Part shown: positions 30,515-38,906 of the stretch, in pieces
How positions within the stretch are numbered: position 1 is the stretch's first letter
Layout: every line of letters begins with the position of its first letter
NCBI GenBank assembly: GCA_015068905.1
Contig: SVJQ01000013.1
Coordinates: 1-43,732 of the forward strand
Reading direction: 5' to 3'
DNA from: Oscillospiraceae bacterium
Lineage (GTDB): Bacteria; Bacillota; Clostridia; UBA1381; UBA9506
DNA length: 43,732 nucleotides
Notes under the pieces: model-generated
The model's input: only the letters and a program-made list of their open reading frames with translations
What the model was told of the DNA's origin: nothing
The model's database searches: none
Translations under genes and position numbers: made by a program

Positions 30515-32017
30515 ATGAATAAAAAGGTTTTTTTATGCGGTTTGCATCAGGAGTCTAATTCCTTTAATCCTGTTTTGACAACTTATGCGTATTTCAGGCA
30601 TCTACGGGGAGAGGAGCTCATCACCCTTGGTAAAGATGCCGGATATACAATTTTCGGTATGGTGGAGGGGCTTCGTGCCCACGGCATCACCCCTCTTTGC
30701 GGCAGCTTTTTAAACGCCGGCAGCGGAGGGCCTATTGATGCTGCTGTTTATGAAAATTTTATCAGTAATACCATTGTTGATATTAAAAAAGCAGGTAAGC
30801 TTGACGGAGTATTAGTTGAACTACATGGTGCAACCTTATCGAATCAATCAGATGATGTTTGTGGTGACATTTTAGAGTCAATCAGAAATTTGGTAGGCGA
30901 AGGTGTTATTATTTCTGCATCCTGCGATCTTCACGCCAAGGTAACGGAAAAAATGGTAAAAAATGCGGACTTCATATCCGGTTTTCAAGCCTATCCCCAC
31001 ATTGACCTTTATGAAACAGGCAAGCGTGCGGCAGATGCTCTTTGCGCTAAAATGAGTGGCAAAAATCTGAAAATGGCACGGGTGAGTCTGCCGGTTATTG
31101 CACCTGCCCACGGCTATACCACAACTGCCGGCAATTTAAAAAAATTGATGGAAAAAGGCTTCGGGCTGAAGAATGATGGCACCATTTTTGATTTTTCAAT
31201 TTTTCAGGTACAGCCATGGCTTGACAGCCCGGATGTTGCATCCAGCGTTCTGGTTATAGCAGAAGATGCAGAAAAAGCGAAAACCGTGGCGTTTGATTTG
31301 GCTATGGAAGAATTTAAGCTCAGAAAAGAACTGCAGGGGCAGAAGTTGTTATCGATAGAGGAAGTCATCCAAAAAGCCCTTGTAAATAAAAGCGGTAAGC
31401 CGATTGTGCTGGTGGATTCAGCTGACTCAAGCAATGCCGGTGCCTGCGGTGACAGTGCGGCGGTGATTGAGGCACTACTACCGTATAAAAGCGTGCTGAA
31501 GGCGGCAGTTGACGTAAAAGATGCACCGGCTACAGAAAAGGCGTTCAGCCTTGGGGTTGGTGCGGTGGCTGACTTTACCCTTGGGGCAACCCTTGCACCG
31601 GCACTTTCAAAACCGGTGCTGGTTAAAAACGCAAAGGTTAAAAGCCTGCACGAAGGTAGCTTTGAACGGTTCGGCCCTCAGGCTAAGGGGAATGTTTGTC
31701 ACATTGGCAAAACGGCAGTTTTGGAAGTGGGTAAGCTTTTGATTCATGTATCTGCTAAAGCCCAGGCAAACGGAGATTTGAATTTTTACAGAGGGTTTGG
31801 TATTGACCCCTTAGCACAGCAACTAGTCAACATCAAAGCCTGCACGTCTTTCAGAGCAGGGTATGAGCCTGTTTCAGCGGAAATATGCAACACATCCACC
31901 CCGGGTGCAGCGGGAACAGTTTTAACCGAGCTACCCTTTAAAAAACGCCCTGTGCCTCTGTATCCCTTTGAGGAGATTACGGAGCAGGACATTACAGAAC
32001 CGAAATGCTACAGATAA
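30515..32017 (+). CDS. M81 family metallopeptidase-like protein (MlrC-like)
   Basis: A 500-residue protein of the MlrC/M81 family, named after a microcystin-degradation enzyme. Family features: start FLCGLHQESNSFNP, VELHGA, the metal-ligand region SCDLHAKVTEKMV with YPHIDLYETGKRAADAL, LVDSADSSNAGACGDS, and a C-terminal beta-rich domain with YRGFGIDPLAQQLVNIK. Most members have unknown substrates, and hydrolysis of modified or cyclic small peptides or amides is possible. It lies in a redox/PHP operon, which argues for a catabolic role rather than toxin degradation. The ribosome binding site is weak (AGAGGCAG). Confidence 0.9.
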   Translation: MNKKVFLCGLHQESNSFNPVLTTYAYFRHLRGEELITLGKDAGYTIFGMVEGLRAHGITPLCGSFLNAGSGGPIDAAVYENFISNTIVDIKKAGKLDGVLVELHGATLSNQSDDVCGDILESIRNLVGEGVIISASCDLHAKVTEKMVKNADFISGFQAYPHIDLYETGKRAADALCAKMSGKNLKMARVSLPVIAPAHGYTTTAGNLKKLMEKGFGLKNDGTIFDFSIFQVQPWLDSPDVASSVLVIAEDAEKAKTVAFDLAMEEFKLRKELQGQKLLSIEEVIQKALVNKSGKPIVLVDSADSSNAGACGDSAAVIEALLPYKSVLKAAVDVKDAPATEKAFSLGVGAVADFTLGATLAPALSKPVLVKNAKVKSLHEGSFERFGPQAKGNVCHIGKTAVLEVGKLLIHVSAKAQANGDLNFYRGFGIDPLAQQLVNIKACTSFRAGYEPVSAEICNTSTPGAAGTVLTELPFKKRPVPLYPFEEITEQDITEPKCYR

Positions 32018-32029
32018 GGAGCGAAGCAA

Positions 32030-33043
32030 ATGTATTTAATCTCACCCAAAAAGAAGCAATATAAGGCAAACCTCCATTCCCATACCGTGATTTCTGACGG
32101 TAAGAAAACCCCTGAGGAATTAAAAGCCATGTATAAGGCAAACGGGTATTCGATTCTTTCCATCACTGACCACGAAGTGCCGGGGAACCATTCTTACCTG
32201 AACGATGAGGATTTTCTCACCATCACGGGGTATGAGGCGTACATCCGACCGGGCGGCGCCAGCAAATATGACCGATACGGCAAAGAAGTGCATCTTAATT
32301 TGTTTGCCCGTGACCCTGAAAACGTAGCCATTGTTTGTTATAACCCCAATTTCTGCAAATATATTACCGCAGAACAAAAGGAAATGCTGACAAAAGTAGG
32401 CTCACAGAAAACAAGAGACCTGACGACAGAATATGTCAATGAGTTTGTTAAAACCGCAAATGAAAACGGTTATTTGGTTTCTTATAACCACCCCTGGTGG
32501 TCAATGGAGGACGAAGCAGCTATCCTTTCTTATGAGGGCTTCTTCAGCGTTGAAATGTGCAACTACAGCAGTTATCTTTTAGGGCATTTAGAGTATAACG
32601 GAGTCCTGTATGATAAAATGCTTCTTGCCGGCAAGCGAATCTTCTGTCACAGCGCGGATGATAACCACAACGCAGAGCCGGAAGATTCATTGGCCTTTGA
32701 TTCCTTTGGTGGCTTTACCATGATTATGCCGGAGGAATTTACCTATGACGGCGTGATTTCTGCCATGGAAACCGGTGAAATGTATTCTTCTATGGGGCCT
32801 TTGCTTTATGAGGTTTCTATGGAGGGTAACAAGATTCATATTGAGTGCTCGGATGTAGAGCGCATTATGGTCTTTACCGGCAGCAAGGCACCAAAGCGAA
32901 AGTTTGCACCCGTTGGCGGTTCCATTACCTCTGCCGATTTTGAAATTGACGACGGGGCAAAGTTTGTTCGTGTGTCGATTGTTGATGAGTGCGGACGGGC
33001 AGCTGACACTCGGGGATTTTTCAGAGACGAACTGGAATTTTAA
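32030..33043 (+). CDS. PHP domain metal-dependent hydrolase
   Basis: A 337-residue protein of the PHP (polymerase and histidinol phosphatase) superfamily. Metal motifs: NLHSHTVISDG (H16, H18 and D23), LSITDHEV, VSYNHPWWSMED and FCHSADDNHN, giving the expected His/Asp clusters. A small beta-domain (about 255-337) ends it. The superfamily includes phosphatases and phosphodiesterases. As last gene of the DeoR-linked operon it may remove phosphate from a sugar or polyol phosphate (inference). AAGGAG precedes ATG 32030. Confidence 0.9.
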   Translation: MYLISPKKKQYKANLHSHTVISDGKKTPEELKAMYKANGYSILSITDHEVPGNHSYLNDEDFLTITGYEAYIRPGGASKYDRYGKEVHLNLFARDPENVAIVCYNPNFCKYITAEQKEMLTKVGSQKTRDLTTEYVNEFVKTANENGYLVSYNHPWWSMEDEAAILSYEGFFSVEMCNYSSYLLGHLEYNGVLYDKMLLAGKRIFCHSADDNHNAEPEDSLAFDSFGGFTMIMPEEFTYDGVISAMETGEMYSSMGPLLYEVSMEGNKIHIECSDVERIMVFTGSKAPKRKFAPVGGSITSADFEIDDGAKFVRVSIVDECGRAADTRGFFRDELEF

Positions 33044-33066
33044 TAAGTGCTCAAAGCACAATGTGT

Positions 33067-33116
33067 AAAGCAAGAAAGGAATTCATCAAGGGATGAATTC
33101 CTTTCTTGCTTTTTTG
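33067..33116 (+). terminator. Terminator of the five-gene redox operon
   Basis: A long stem, AAGCAAGAAAGGAATTCATC / GATGAATTCCTTTCTTGCTT with a short AAGG loop and a T6 run, 24 bp after the PHP gene. Confidence 0.9.
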
Positions 33117-33134
33117 GGCGGTTTATGGTATAGT
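33106..33134 (+). promoter_or_regulatory. Possible promoter of the ABC-F gene
   Basis: -35 TTGCTT (33106-33111, within the terminator arm), 17-bp spacer, -10 TATAGT (33129-33134). It leaves a leader of roughly 115 nt before ATG 33256. Confidence 0.45.
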
Positions 33135-33255
33135 TTTCTTAGAAAATAGGGTACTTTCACAGCAGATGTCAAATGGACAGTCAATGACTTTTTCTGCAGC
33201 AGGACACCTCTTAGTTATAAAATATAAAAATCAACAACTTTTCAGGAGCACAGGA

Positions 33256-34809
33256 ATGAGTATTTTAAATGCAGAAAATATATCCCACAGCTTTGGTGGC
33301 AGACAGATTTTAGAAGATGCCAGCTTTCGCCTTTTAAAGGGTGAGCACATCGGGTTAATCGGTGCCAACGGTGAGGGAAAATCCACTTTTTTAAAGATTA
33401 TCACCGGCGAACTGACGCCTGAAAACGGCACAGTTGAGTGGTGTCGGCACATTACCTATGGTTATTTAGACCAGTATTCTTCTTTGGAAAAAGGCAAAAC
33501 CATTATGGATGTCTTGCGGGATGCTTTTGCACATCTTTCTGACCTTGAAGCAGAAATGCTTTCTATGTATGACAAAATGGCAGAGGCGACGGACGAGGAA
33601 ATTGCCGAAATGATGGAAGAAGTAGGGGAGATGCAGGAGATTTTGGATTCCTCCGGCTATTACACCATTGACACAAAAATTTCAGAGTATGCCAATGGCT
33701 TGGGTTTGGGTGATATTGGTCTTGAAAAGGATGTATCTGAGCTTTCCGGCGGGCAGAGGGCAAAGGTTTTGCTGGCCAAAGTATTGCTTGAAAACCCTAT
33801 GATTTTAATTTTAGACGAGCCCACTAACTTTTTGGATGAAAACCACATTAACTGGCTGACAAACTTTTTGCAGAACTATGAAAATGCTTTTATTTTGGTT
33901 TCCCACGATATGCCTTTTTTGACCAAGGTCACAAACGTGATTTATCATCTGGAAAATACCATATTGACCCGTTATAAGGGAACGTATGAAGACTTTTTAA
34001 GAATGCATGATTTAAAAAAACAGCAGATTGAGCAGGCGTATAAAAAGCAGCAGAAAAAGATTGCCGACTTAGAGGATTTTGTAGCGCGTAACAAGGCAAG
34101 AGCCGCCACGGCAACCCTTGCACGTTCACGGCAAAAAGAGCTTGATAAAATGGACAGAATCACGCTGGCACCGGAAAAGCTAAAGCCTGTCTTTTCTTTC
34201 CAGACCGACCGTGCACCGGGCAGAGTGGTGATTGAGGCTAAAGGCCTTGTGATAGGCTATGATGCGCCGCTGACGAAAAAGGTGGATATTGTCATTGAAC
34301 GCAACCAAAAAATTGCCATAAAAGGCGTCAACGGCTTAGGAAAATCTACACTGTTAAAGACCTTGCTCAAAATTATCCCTCCCTTAGAGGGTGAGATTCA
34401 TCATGACCAGTTTATGAACGTTGGCTATTTTGAGCAGGAGGAAAGTAACTCAGATAAAACAGCTCTGCAGGAGTTCTGGGACGAATTCCCCGCCCTGACA
34501 AATGCCGAGGTTCGCGGTGCGTTGGCAAAATGCGGACTGACAACGGAGCACATTACCACCCAGATGCGTGTTCTCTCCGGTGGTGAAAACGCCAAGGTGC
34601 GGCTTTGCAAAATTATGCAAAAGCCTGCAAATGTTCTGGTTCTTGACGAGCCTACCAACCACCTTGACGTTGTGGCGAAAGAAGAGCTTGCCAAAGCCAT
34701 TCGCCAGTTCCGCGGTACGGTGCTTTTGGTGTGCCATGAAAGTGAATTTTACAGCGGCGTTGTGGACGAGGTCTGGGATGTTTCAGACTGGAGCACAAAA
34801 ATTGTGTGA
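33256..34809 (+). CDS. ABC-F family ATP-binding protein
   Basis: A 517-residue cytoplasmic twin-ATPase of the ABC-F class, which acts on ribosomes and has no membrane domain. First ATPase: Walker A GANGEGKST, signature LSGGQRAKV, Walker B LILDEPTNFLD. The charged helical linker (about 245-310) is rich in K and Q. Second ATPase: GVNGLGKST, LSGGENAKV, LVLDEPTNHLD. Some members give antibiotic resistance, others are housekeeping (YheS/Uup/EttA types); the short tail gives no clue. ATG 33256 is chosen (CAGGAGCACAGG upstream); longer frames to 33106 start inside a terminator. A leader of over 100 nt could hold an attenuator, but I see no clear one. Confidence 0.92.
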   Translation: MSILNAENISHSFGGRQILEDASFRLLKGEHIGLIGANGEGKSTFLKIITGELTPENGTVEWCRHITYGYLDQYSSLEKGKTIMDVLRDAFAHLSDLEAEMLSMYDKMAEATDEEIAEMMEEVGEMQEILDSSGYYTIDTKISEYANGLGLGDIGLEKDVSELSGGQRAKVLLAKVLLENPMILILDEPTNFLDENHINWLTNFLQNYENAFILVSHDMPFLTKVTNVIYHLENTILTRYKGTYEDFLRMHDLKKQQIEQAYKKQQKKIADLEDFVARNKARAATATLARSRQKELDKMDRITLAPEKLKPVFSFQTDRAPGRVVIEAKGLVIGYDAPLTKKVDIVIERNQKIAIKGVNGLGKSTLLKTLLKIIPPLEGEIHHDQFMNVGYFEQEESNSDKTALQEFWDEFPALTNAEVRGALAKCGLTTEHITTQMRVLSGGENAKVRLCKIMQKPANVLVLDEPTNHLDVVAKEELAKAIRQFRGTVLLVCHESEFYSGVVDEVWDVSDWSTKIV

Positions 34810-34843
34810 GTGAGCGAGTATAATACTAAACAAGGAGAAACCA

Positions 34844-35629
34844 ATGCTTTCCAAGGCTGATATAGAAAAAGACTTACAAACCTTTCAGGTTGCACAAGGC
34901 AAAATCGTTTCGGTGCACACCTCATTAAAAGCGGTAGGCGACATAGAGGACGGCGGCGAAACCCTGCTTTCTGCGCTGATAGAATTTTTTACAGCAAAAG
35001 ATGGCGTGCTTTGCATTCCGACCCATACATGGGACAGCAATGTTTATGATATGCGAAAGGCAGAAAGCTGCACAGGGGTATTATCGCGGCTGGCGGCAGG
35101 TCATCCTGCCGGCAAAAGAACGGCACACCCCACCCATTCAGTAGCAATATTTGGCGAGCGTCAAAAGGTGGAAGAAATTGTTAGAATCGAAGAACATTCC
35201 ATCACCCCGGCAAGTCCCTCAGGCTGCATGGGGAGGTTGTATGATGAGGACGGGTATGTGCTTTTAATCGGTGTAGGGCAAAATAAAAACACCTTCCTGC
35301 ATTGTGTGGAAGAGATGCTGTGTGTGCCAAACAGATTAACAAAGGAAACAATAGCACACACCGTGATTCGCCCTGATGGGAGAAAAGAAATTAAAAACAT
35401 ATATTGCTTTGACGAAGAAAATTTTTGTGATGCATCAGTCTTTTTCGATAAGTTTGAGCCTGCCTTTCGATATCATGGCGCGATCATAGACGGCAGGATA
35501 GGGAATGCACCGGTACAGTTATGTAGTGCCAGAAAGATGAAAGAGGTCGTGGAGCAGATTTATCAGAACAATCAGTTTGGCGAGCTTTTGGATAATGATA
35601 ATCCACTGGATGAAAAATTATATAAATAA
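34844..35629 (+). CDS. AAC(3) family N-acetyltransferase (YokD-like)
   Basis: A 261-residue protein of the aminoglycoside 3-N-acetyltransferase fold. Family features: VSVHTSLKAVG, LCIPTHTWDS, the conserved HPTHSVAIFG (catalytic His region), SPSGCMGRLYDEDGYVLLIGVG and TFLHCVEEM. Many chromosomal members in Firmicutes do not give aminoglycoside resistance, and the natural substrate is unknown. It follows the ABC-F gene by 34 bp with its own AAGGAG ribosome binding site, so co-transcription is likely. A resistance role would need testing. Confidence 0.88.
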   Translation: MLSKADIEKDLQTFQVAQGKIVSVHTSLKAVGDIEDGGETLLSALIEFFTAKDGVLCIPTHTWDSNVYDMRKAESCTGVLSRLAAGHPAGKRTAHPTHSVAIFGERQKVEEIVRIEEHSITPASPSGCMGRLYDEDGYVLLIGVGQNKNTFLHCVEEMLCVPNRLTKETIAHTVIRPDGRKEIKNIYCFDEENFCDASVFFDKFEPAFRYHGAIIDGRIGNAPVQLCSARKMKEVVEQIYQNNQFGELLDNDNPLDEKLYK

Positions 35630-35668
35630 AAGAGGCTGTAGCACTTGGCTACAGCCTCTTTTATTTAT
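35624..35668. terminator. Bidirectional terminator between the AAC(3)-like gene and upp
   Basis: ATAAAAGAGGCTGTAGC / GCTACAGCCTCTTTTAT, a 17-bp stem with a short ACTTG loop, with A- and T-rich flanks. Confidence 0.88.
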
Positions 35669-35700
35669 ATAGGTTTGTTGCTGTTTTATCACAGCCCCAT

Positions 35701-36330
35701 TTATTTGGTACCGAAAATTCTGTCTCCTGCATCGCCCAGACCGGGAACAATGTAGCAATGCTCATTTAACCCTTCATCTACGTTTGCACAGTAGATGGTG
35801 ATGTCAGGATGGGCTTCAGACAGAGCCTTAATGCCCTCAGGCGCTGCAATCAGGCAAAGGAACTTAATCTGCTTGCCGCCGTAAGATTTAATCTGGTTAA
35901 TGGCGTCAATAGCGGAACCGCCTGTTGCCAGCATCGGGTCAACCACAACAATCAGGCGCTTGTCGATGTCTGCCGGCAGCTTGCAGTAATATTCGTGAGG
36001 CTGCATAGTGACTTCGTCACGATACATACCAATGTGGCCCACTTTGGCAGAAGGCACAAGGTTTACCATACCATTTACCATACCAAGACCGGCACGGAGG
36101 ATGGGCACAACAGCCATCTTTTTACCCTTAATCATTTTCTGTGTTGTCTTTTGAATCGGTGTTTCAATCTCAACCTCTTCCAAAGGTAAGTCGCGGAGTG
36201 CCTCATAACACATCAGCATGGTGATTTCTTCTACCAGCTCGCGGAACTCTTTGTTTGTGGTTGAGGTCTGACGCAGAATAGTTGTTTTGTGCTGAATTAA
36301 GGGATGATCAAATACAATAACGTTATTCAT
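35701..36330 (-). CDS. upp: Uracil phosphoribosyltransferase
   Basis: A 209-residue enzyme that converts uracil and PRPP to UMP. The PRPP loop [16 protein letters not shown] (about residue 129), [13 protein letters not shown], and the uracil-binding C-terminus [16 protein letters not shown] are characteristic. Length is normal. It follows the uracil permease by 9 bp, so uptake and salvage are co-expressed. Confidence 0.98.
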   Translation of the reverse strand: MNNVIVFDHPLIQHKTTILRQTSTTNKEFRELVEEITMLMCYEALRDLPLEEVEIETPIQKTTQKMIKGKKMAVVPILRAGLGMVNGMVNLVPSAKVGHIGMYRDEVTMQPHEYYCKLPADIDKRLIVVVDPMLATGGSAIDAINQIKSYGGKQIKFLCLIAAPEGIKALSEAHPDITIYCANVDEGLNEHCYIVPGLGDAGDRIFGTK

Positions 36331-36339
36331 AATTTTCTC

Positions 36340-37704
36340 CTATTCTTCTTTTGCCTTGGATACAATCAGGTTTGTGATGATACCAAGAATCAGCGCACAA
36401 GCAATGGATGTAATAGTAATCTGACCGAATGTTAAGGTCAAACCACCGATGCCGGAAATTAAGATAACAGAAACAACAAACAGGTTCTTGTTCTGGTTTA
36501 AGTCAACCTTCTGTACCATTTTCAGACCGGATACAGCAATAAAGCCATAAAGAGCCATACAAACACCACCCATTACGCAAGAAGGAATGGTGTTAACAAA
36601 TGCGATAAAGGGAGATACAAAAGCGATTAAAATAGCCAGTATTGCAGCTGTAATAATGGTTCTGATAGATGCATTTCTTGTAATAGCCACACAACCAACG
36701 GACTCGCCGTAAGTGGTGTTGGGGCAACCGCCGAAGAAAGCACCGACCATAGAACCAACACCGTCACCTAACAGGGTTCTGTGGAGACCGGGCTCTTCTA
36801 ACAGGTCTGCTTCAATAATGGAAGAAATGTTTTTGTGGTCAGCAATGTGCTCAGCAAAAACAACAAATGCAACGGGGATGTATGCAACGGCAACGGTGCC
36901 GATGTAAGCGGCATTAATTTCACCAACGCCGGTCAGTGCGTTCATAAAAGTAAAGTCAGGCACTGCCAAGAAGGTGTTTAAGTTTACGCCGTTTTCAACT
37001 AATGCTAAGAACGGAGCAACGTTTAACACTTTAATAGCATCAATGTTTGCTGCATAACCGATAATGGTGAGAATGCCGGAGAAAGCATAGCCACCTAAAA
37101 TACCCATAATGAAGGGGATCAGTTTTAAGGTTTTCTTACCGTAGGTAGAGCAGATGATGGTAATGATCAGGGTAACCAGACCGCATAAAACAGCGATTAA
37201 GGGAGATGTTGCAACGCCTTCGATACTGCCTTTGGATAAATCACCAACAGCGTTACCTGCCAGGCTCATACCGATGATAGCAACGGTGGGGCCGATAACA
37301 ACCGGCGGCATAATTTTGTTCAGCCAGTTAACGCCAACGAGTTTTACTAAGATGGCAATCACAACATACACAAGGCCGGCAAAAATGGCACCGATAATCA
37401 GACCAACAAAGCCAAGAGAAATGGATGCTGCACCGGCAAATGCTGCAATCATAGAATTGATGAAAGCAAAGGATGAACCTAAGAATACCGGAGATTTTGC
37501 TTTGGTGAAAGCAACATACACAAGTGTTCCGAGACCGGCACCGAGTAGTGCTGCTGCAGAACTCATGTTTGCACCGTCAATTGCACCATTAATAATAACC
37601 GGCACAACCAAGGTTGCTGTCATAATGGACAGAAGCTGCTGGATTGCAAAGACAATCAGCTGTCCGAGTTTGGGTTTGTCGTTTACGTTGTAAACTAATT
37701 TCAT
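36340..37704 (-). CDS. uraA: Uracil permease (NCS2 family)
   Basis: A 454-residue membrane transporter with 12-14 hydrophobic segments. NCS2 features: QQLLSIMTATLVVP at the first segment, SPVFLGSSFAFI, MPPVVIGPTVAIIGMSL, and the substrate-site region FAEHIADHKN followed by LHRTLLGDGVGSMVGAFFGGCPNTTYGESVG. The match to uracil transporters (UraA/PyrP) is supported by upp directly downstream. GGAGGGG precedes ATG 37704. No PyrR-binding leader or terminator/anti-terminator is seen in the 60-nt leader. Confidence 0.94.
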   Translation of the reverse strand: MKLVYNVNDKPKLGQLIVFAIQQLLSIMTATLVVPVIINGAIDGANMSSAAALLGAGLGTLVYVAFTKAKSPVFLGSSFAFINSMIAAFAGAASISLGFVGLIIGAIFAGLVYVVIAILVKLVGVNWLNKIMPPVVIGPTVAIIGMSLAGNAVGDLSKGSIEGVATSPLIAVLCGLVTLIITIICSTYGKKTLKLIPFIMGILGGYAFSGILTIIGYAANIDAIKVLNVAPFLALVENGVNLNTFLAVPDFTFMNALTGVGEINAAYIGTVAVAYIPVAFVVFAEHIADHKNISSIIEADLLEEPGLHRTLLGDGVGSMVGAFFGGCPNTTYGESVGCVAITRNASIRTIITAAILAILIAFVSPFIAFVNTIPSCVMGGVCMALYGFIAVSGLKMVQKVDLNQNKNLFVVSVILISGIGGLTLTFGQITITSIACALILGIITNLIVSKAKEE

Positions 37705-37762
37705 TTTTTTTACCCCTCCAATAATAAATTATGATAAAAATTAAATATTTTATCTATGTAAA

Positions 37763-37791
37763 AATATACCCTAAAAAGAGACATTTGTCAA
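37763..37791 (-). promoter_or_regulatory. Promoter of the uracil permease-upp operon
   Basis: Minus strand: perfect -35 TTGACA (37786-37791), 17-bp spacer, -10 TATATT (37763-37768). Confidence 0.8.
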
Positions 37792-37857
37792 TAGATTTTA
37801 GTGCAAAATACCCATTATATTGATAAAAAAACAAATAATTCTACAAGATGATGTATC

Positions 37858-37890
37858 AAAAAAGCACTTGCCGCGGCAAGTGCTTTTTTC
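37858..37890 (-). terminator. Terminator of the E2-like gene
   Basis: Perfect palindrome AAAAAGCACTTGCC / GGCAAGTGCTTTTT around a CGC-type centre, with T-run on both strands; overlaps the stop of the gene at 37890-38744. Confidence 0.85.
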
Positions 37891-38744
37891 TATTTAATAT
37901 CTTCTGTTACGGTTTCAGGCGGCACAAGCAGTTTTTCAGGGTTTTCTAACAGCCGCTTGAACTTTTTAAAGGCGGTGGCATAATAGTGACCGTCGCAAAT
38001 ACGCTCATCACAAACAACAGAAAAGTCAATCATTCTGCGTTTTAGGGTTTCGCCTTCCTCTGTTATATACTGTTCTGTGCGCTTTGCGCCCATGGCAACA
38101 AACACAGGCAGGTTGCCAAAATCATATAAATGATGACAAATAGGCGGCATACCGAGGGACCCCATATTGGTGATAAACAAGGAACCGTGGAACGGGCTCA
38201 GGCTTGTTAAAAAACGGGGCAGTAAGCCAAAATAGTCCATAGTTTTAAGTGCCCAGACAACAAACTTTAAAAGCACGCGGGGTAAATGGGTCAAAATACG
38301 GGCAACAGTATCCATACTGTTCTGGTCGCCTTCGGCTTTATTTTCCACCACGGCTTCATTTAATAAATGATAAATATCGTCTATCGTATCTGTAGGAGAC
38401 GGTGTGATTTTAATAACCGTTTCCGGGGCGTTGAGCTTTAACTCTTTTTTAATTGCCATGCAAATTTCAATATTGTTTCTTGCATATACACGTTGTCCCT
38501 GAATAAAACGGTTGATACCGGGAAGCTCAGAAACGACTCTGACATAGGCTGCCATAAAAATATGAATCATACCAATGCCACGATAGCCGTCAGCTTTTTT
38601 CTGTCGCAAAAGTTCTTCGCATTTACTGATGTTAACAGATGTTTCAAAGGTGTTAGCAGCACCGGTGCGGTTTGGCATAATGAATGGCACAACGGCATTC
38701 ATCGGACTGTCGCTTTTAATTCTTCTGCCTACTTTTTTTCCCAC
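37890..38744 (-). CDS. Lone 2-oxoacid dehydrogenase E2-type acyltransferase domain protein
   Basis: A 284-residue protein matching the catalytic (CAT-like) domain of E2 acyltransferases, without lipoyl or peripheral-subunit-binding domains. Features: an N-terminal RRIKSDSPMNAVVPFIMP, GIGMIHIFMAAYVRV, SLFITNMGSLG, and the C-terminal active-site region DERICDGHYYATAF. In E2 enzymes this is D-H-R-x-x-D-G; here the catalytic His is Glu. Normal acyl transfer is therefore doubtful. The start is probably GTG 38744 (GTGGGGG upstream), because the promoter at 38775-38803 lies inside the longer open frame. No E1/E3 genes are nearby. Confidence 0.82.
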   Translation of the reverse strand: MGKKVGRRIKSDSPMNAVVPFIMPNRTGAANTFETSVNISKCEELLRQKKADGYRGIGMIHIFMAAYVRVVSELPGINRFIQGQRVYARNNIEICMAIKKELKLNAPETVIKITPSPTDTIDDIYHLLNEAVVENKAEGDQNSMDTVARILTHLPRVLLKFVVWALKTMDYFGLLPRFLTSLSPFHGSLFITNMGSLGMPPICHHLYDFGNLPVFVAMGAKRTEQYITEEGETLKRRMIDFSVVCDERICDGHYYATAFKKFKRLLENPEKLLVPPETVTEDIK

Positions 38745-38774
38745 AAAAATCCCCCACTTTCCTCTACACAATAT

Positions 38775-38803
38775 ATTGTACCATAAGATTCGACAAAATA
38801 CAA
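38775..38803 (-). promoter_or_regulatory. Promoter of the E2-like gene
   Basis: Minus strand: -35 TTGTAT (38798-38803), 17-bp spacer, -10 TACAAT (38775-38780), about 30 bp before GTG 38744. Confidence 0.6.
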
Positions 38804-38844
38804 GATAAATCTTTGTCAGCAAAAAAGACTTGTTGCGGTTTATC

Positions 38845-38873
38845 TTGAAAAGTCAGGATGATTGTGATAAAAT
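38845..38873 (+). promoter_or_regulatory. Promoter of the AGE/glycerate kinase/subtilase cluster
   Basis: -35 TTGAAA (38845-38850), 17-bp spacer, -10 TAAAAT (38868-38873), 33 bp before ATG 38907. Confidence 0.65.
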
Positions 38874-38906
38874 ACATGATAAGAAGACTGAAAAGGAGAG
38901 GATTTA

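Noticed and set aside
33106-33255. 50-codon N-terminal extension of the ABC-F protein
   Set aside because: It would start inside the preceding terminator; the family begins at the MSILNAENIS start with its own ribosome binding site at 33256.
34844-35629. Aminoglycoside resistance gene
   Set aside because: The fold family is clear, but chromosomal homologues often lack this activity and no resistance context or mobile element is present.
37705-37762. PyrR attenuator before the uracil permease
   Set aside because: The leader is too short and shows no terminator/anti-terminator pair or conserved PyrR-binding loop.
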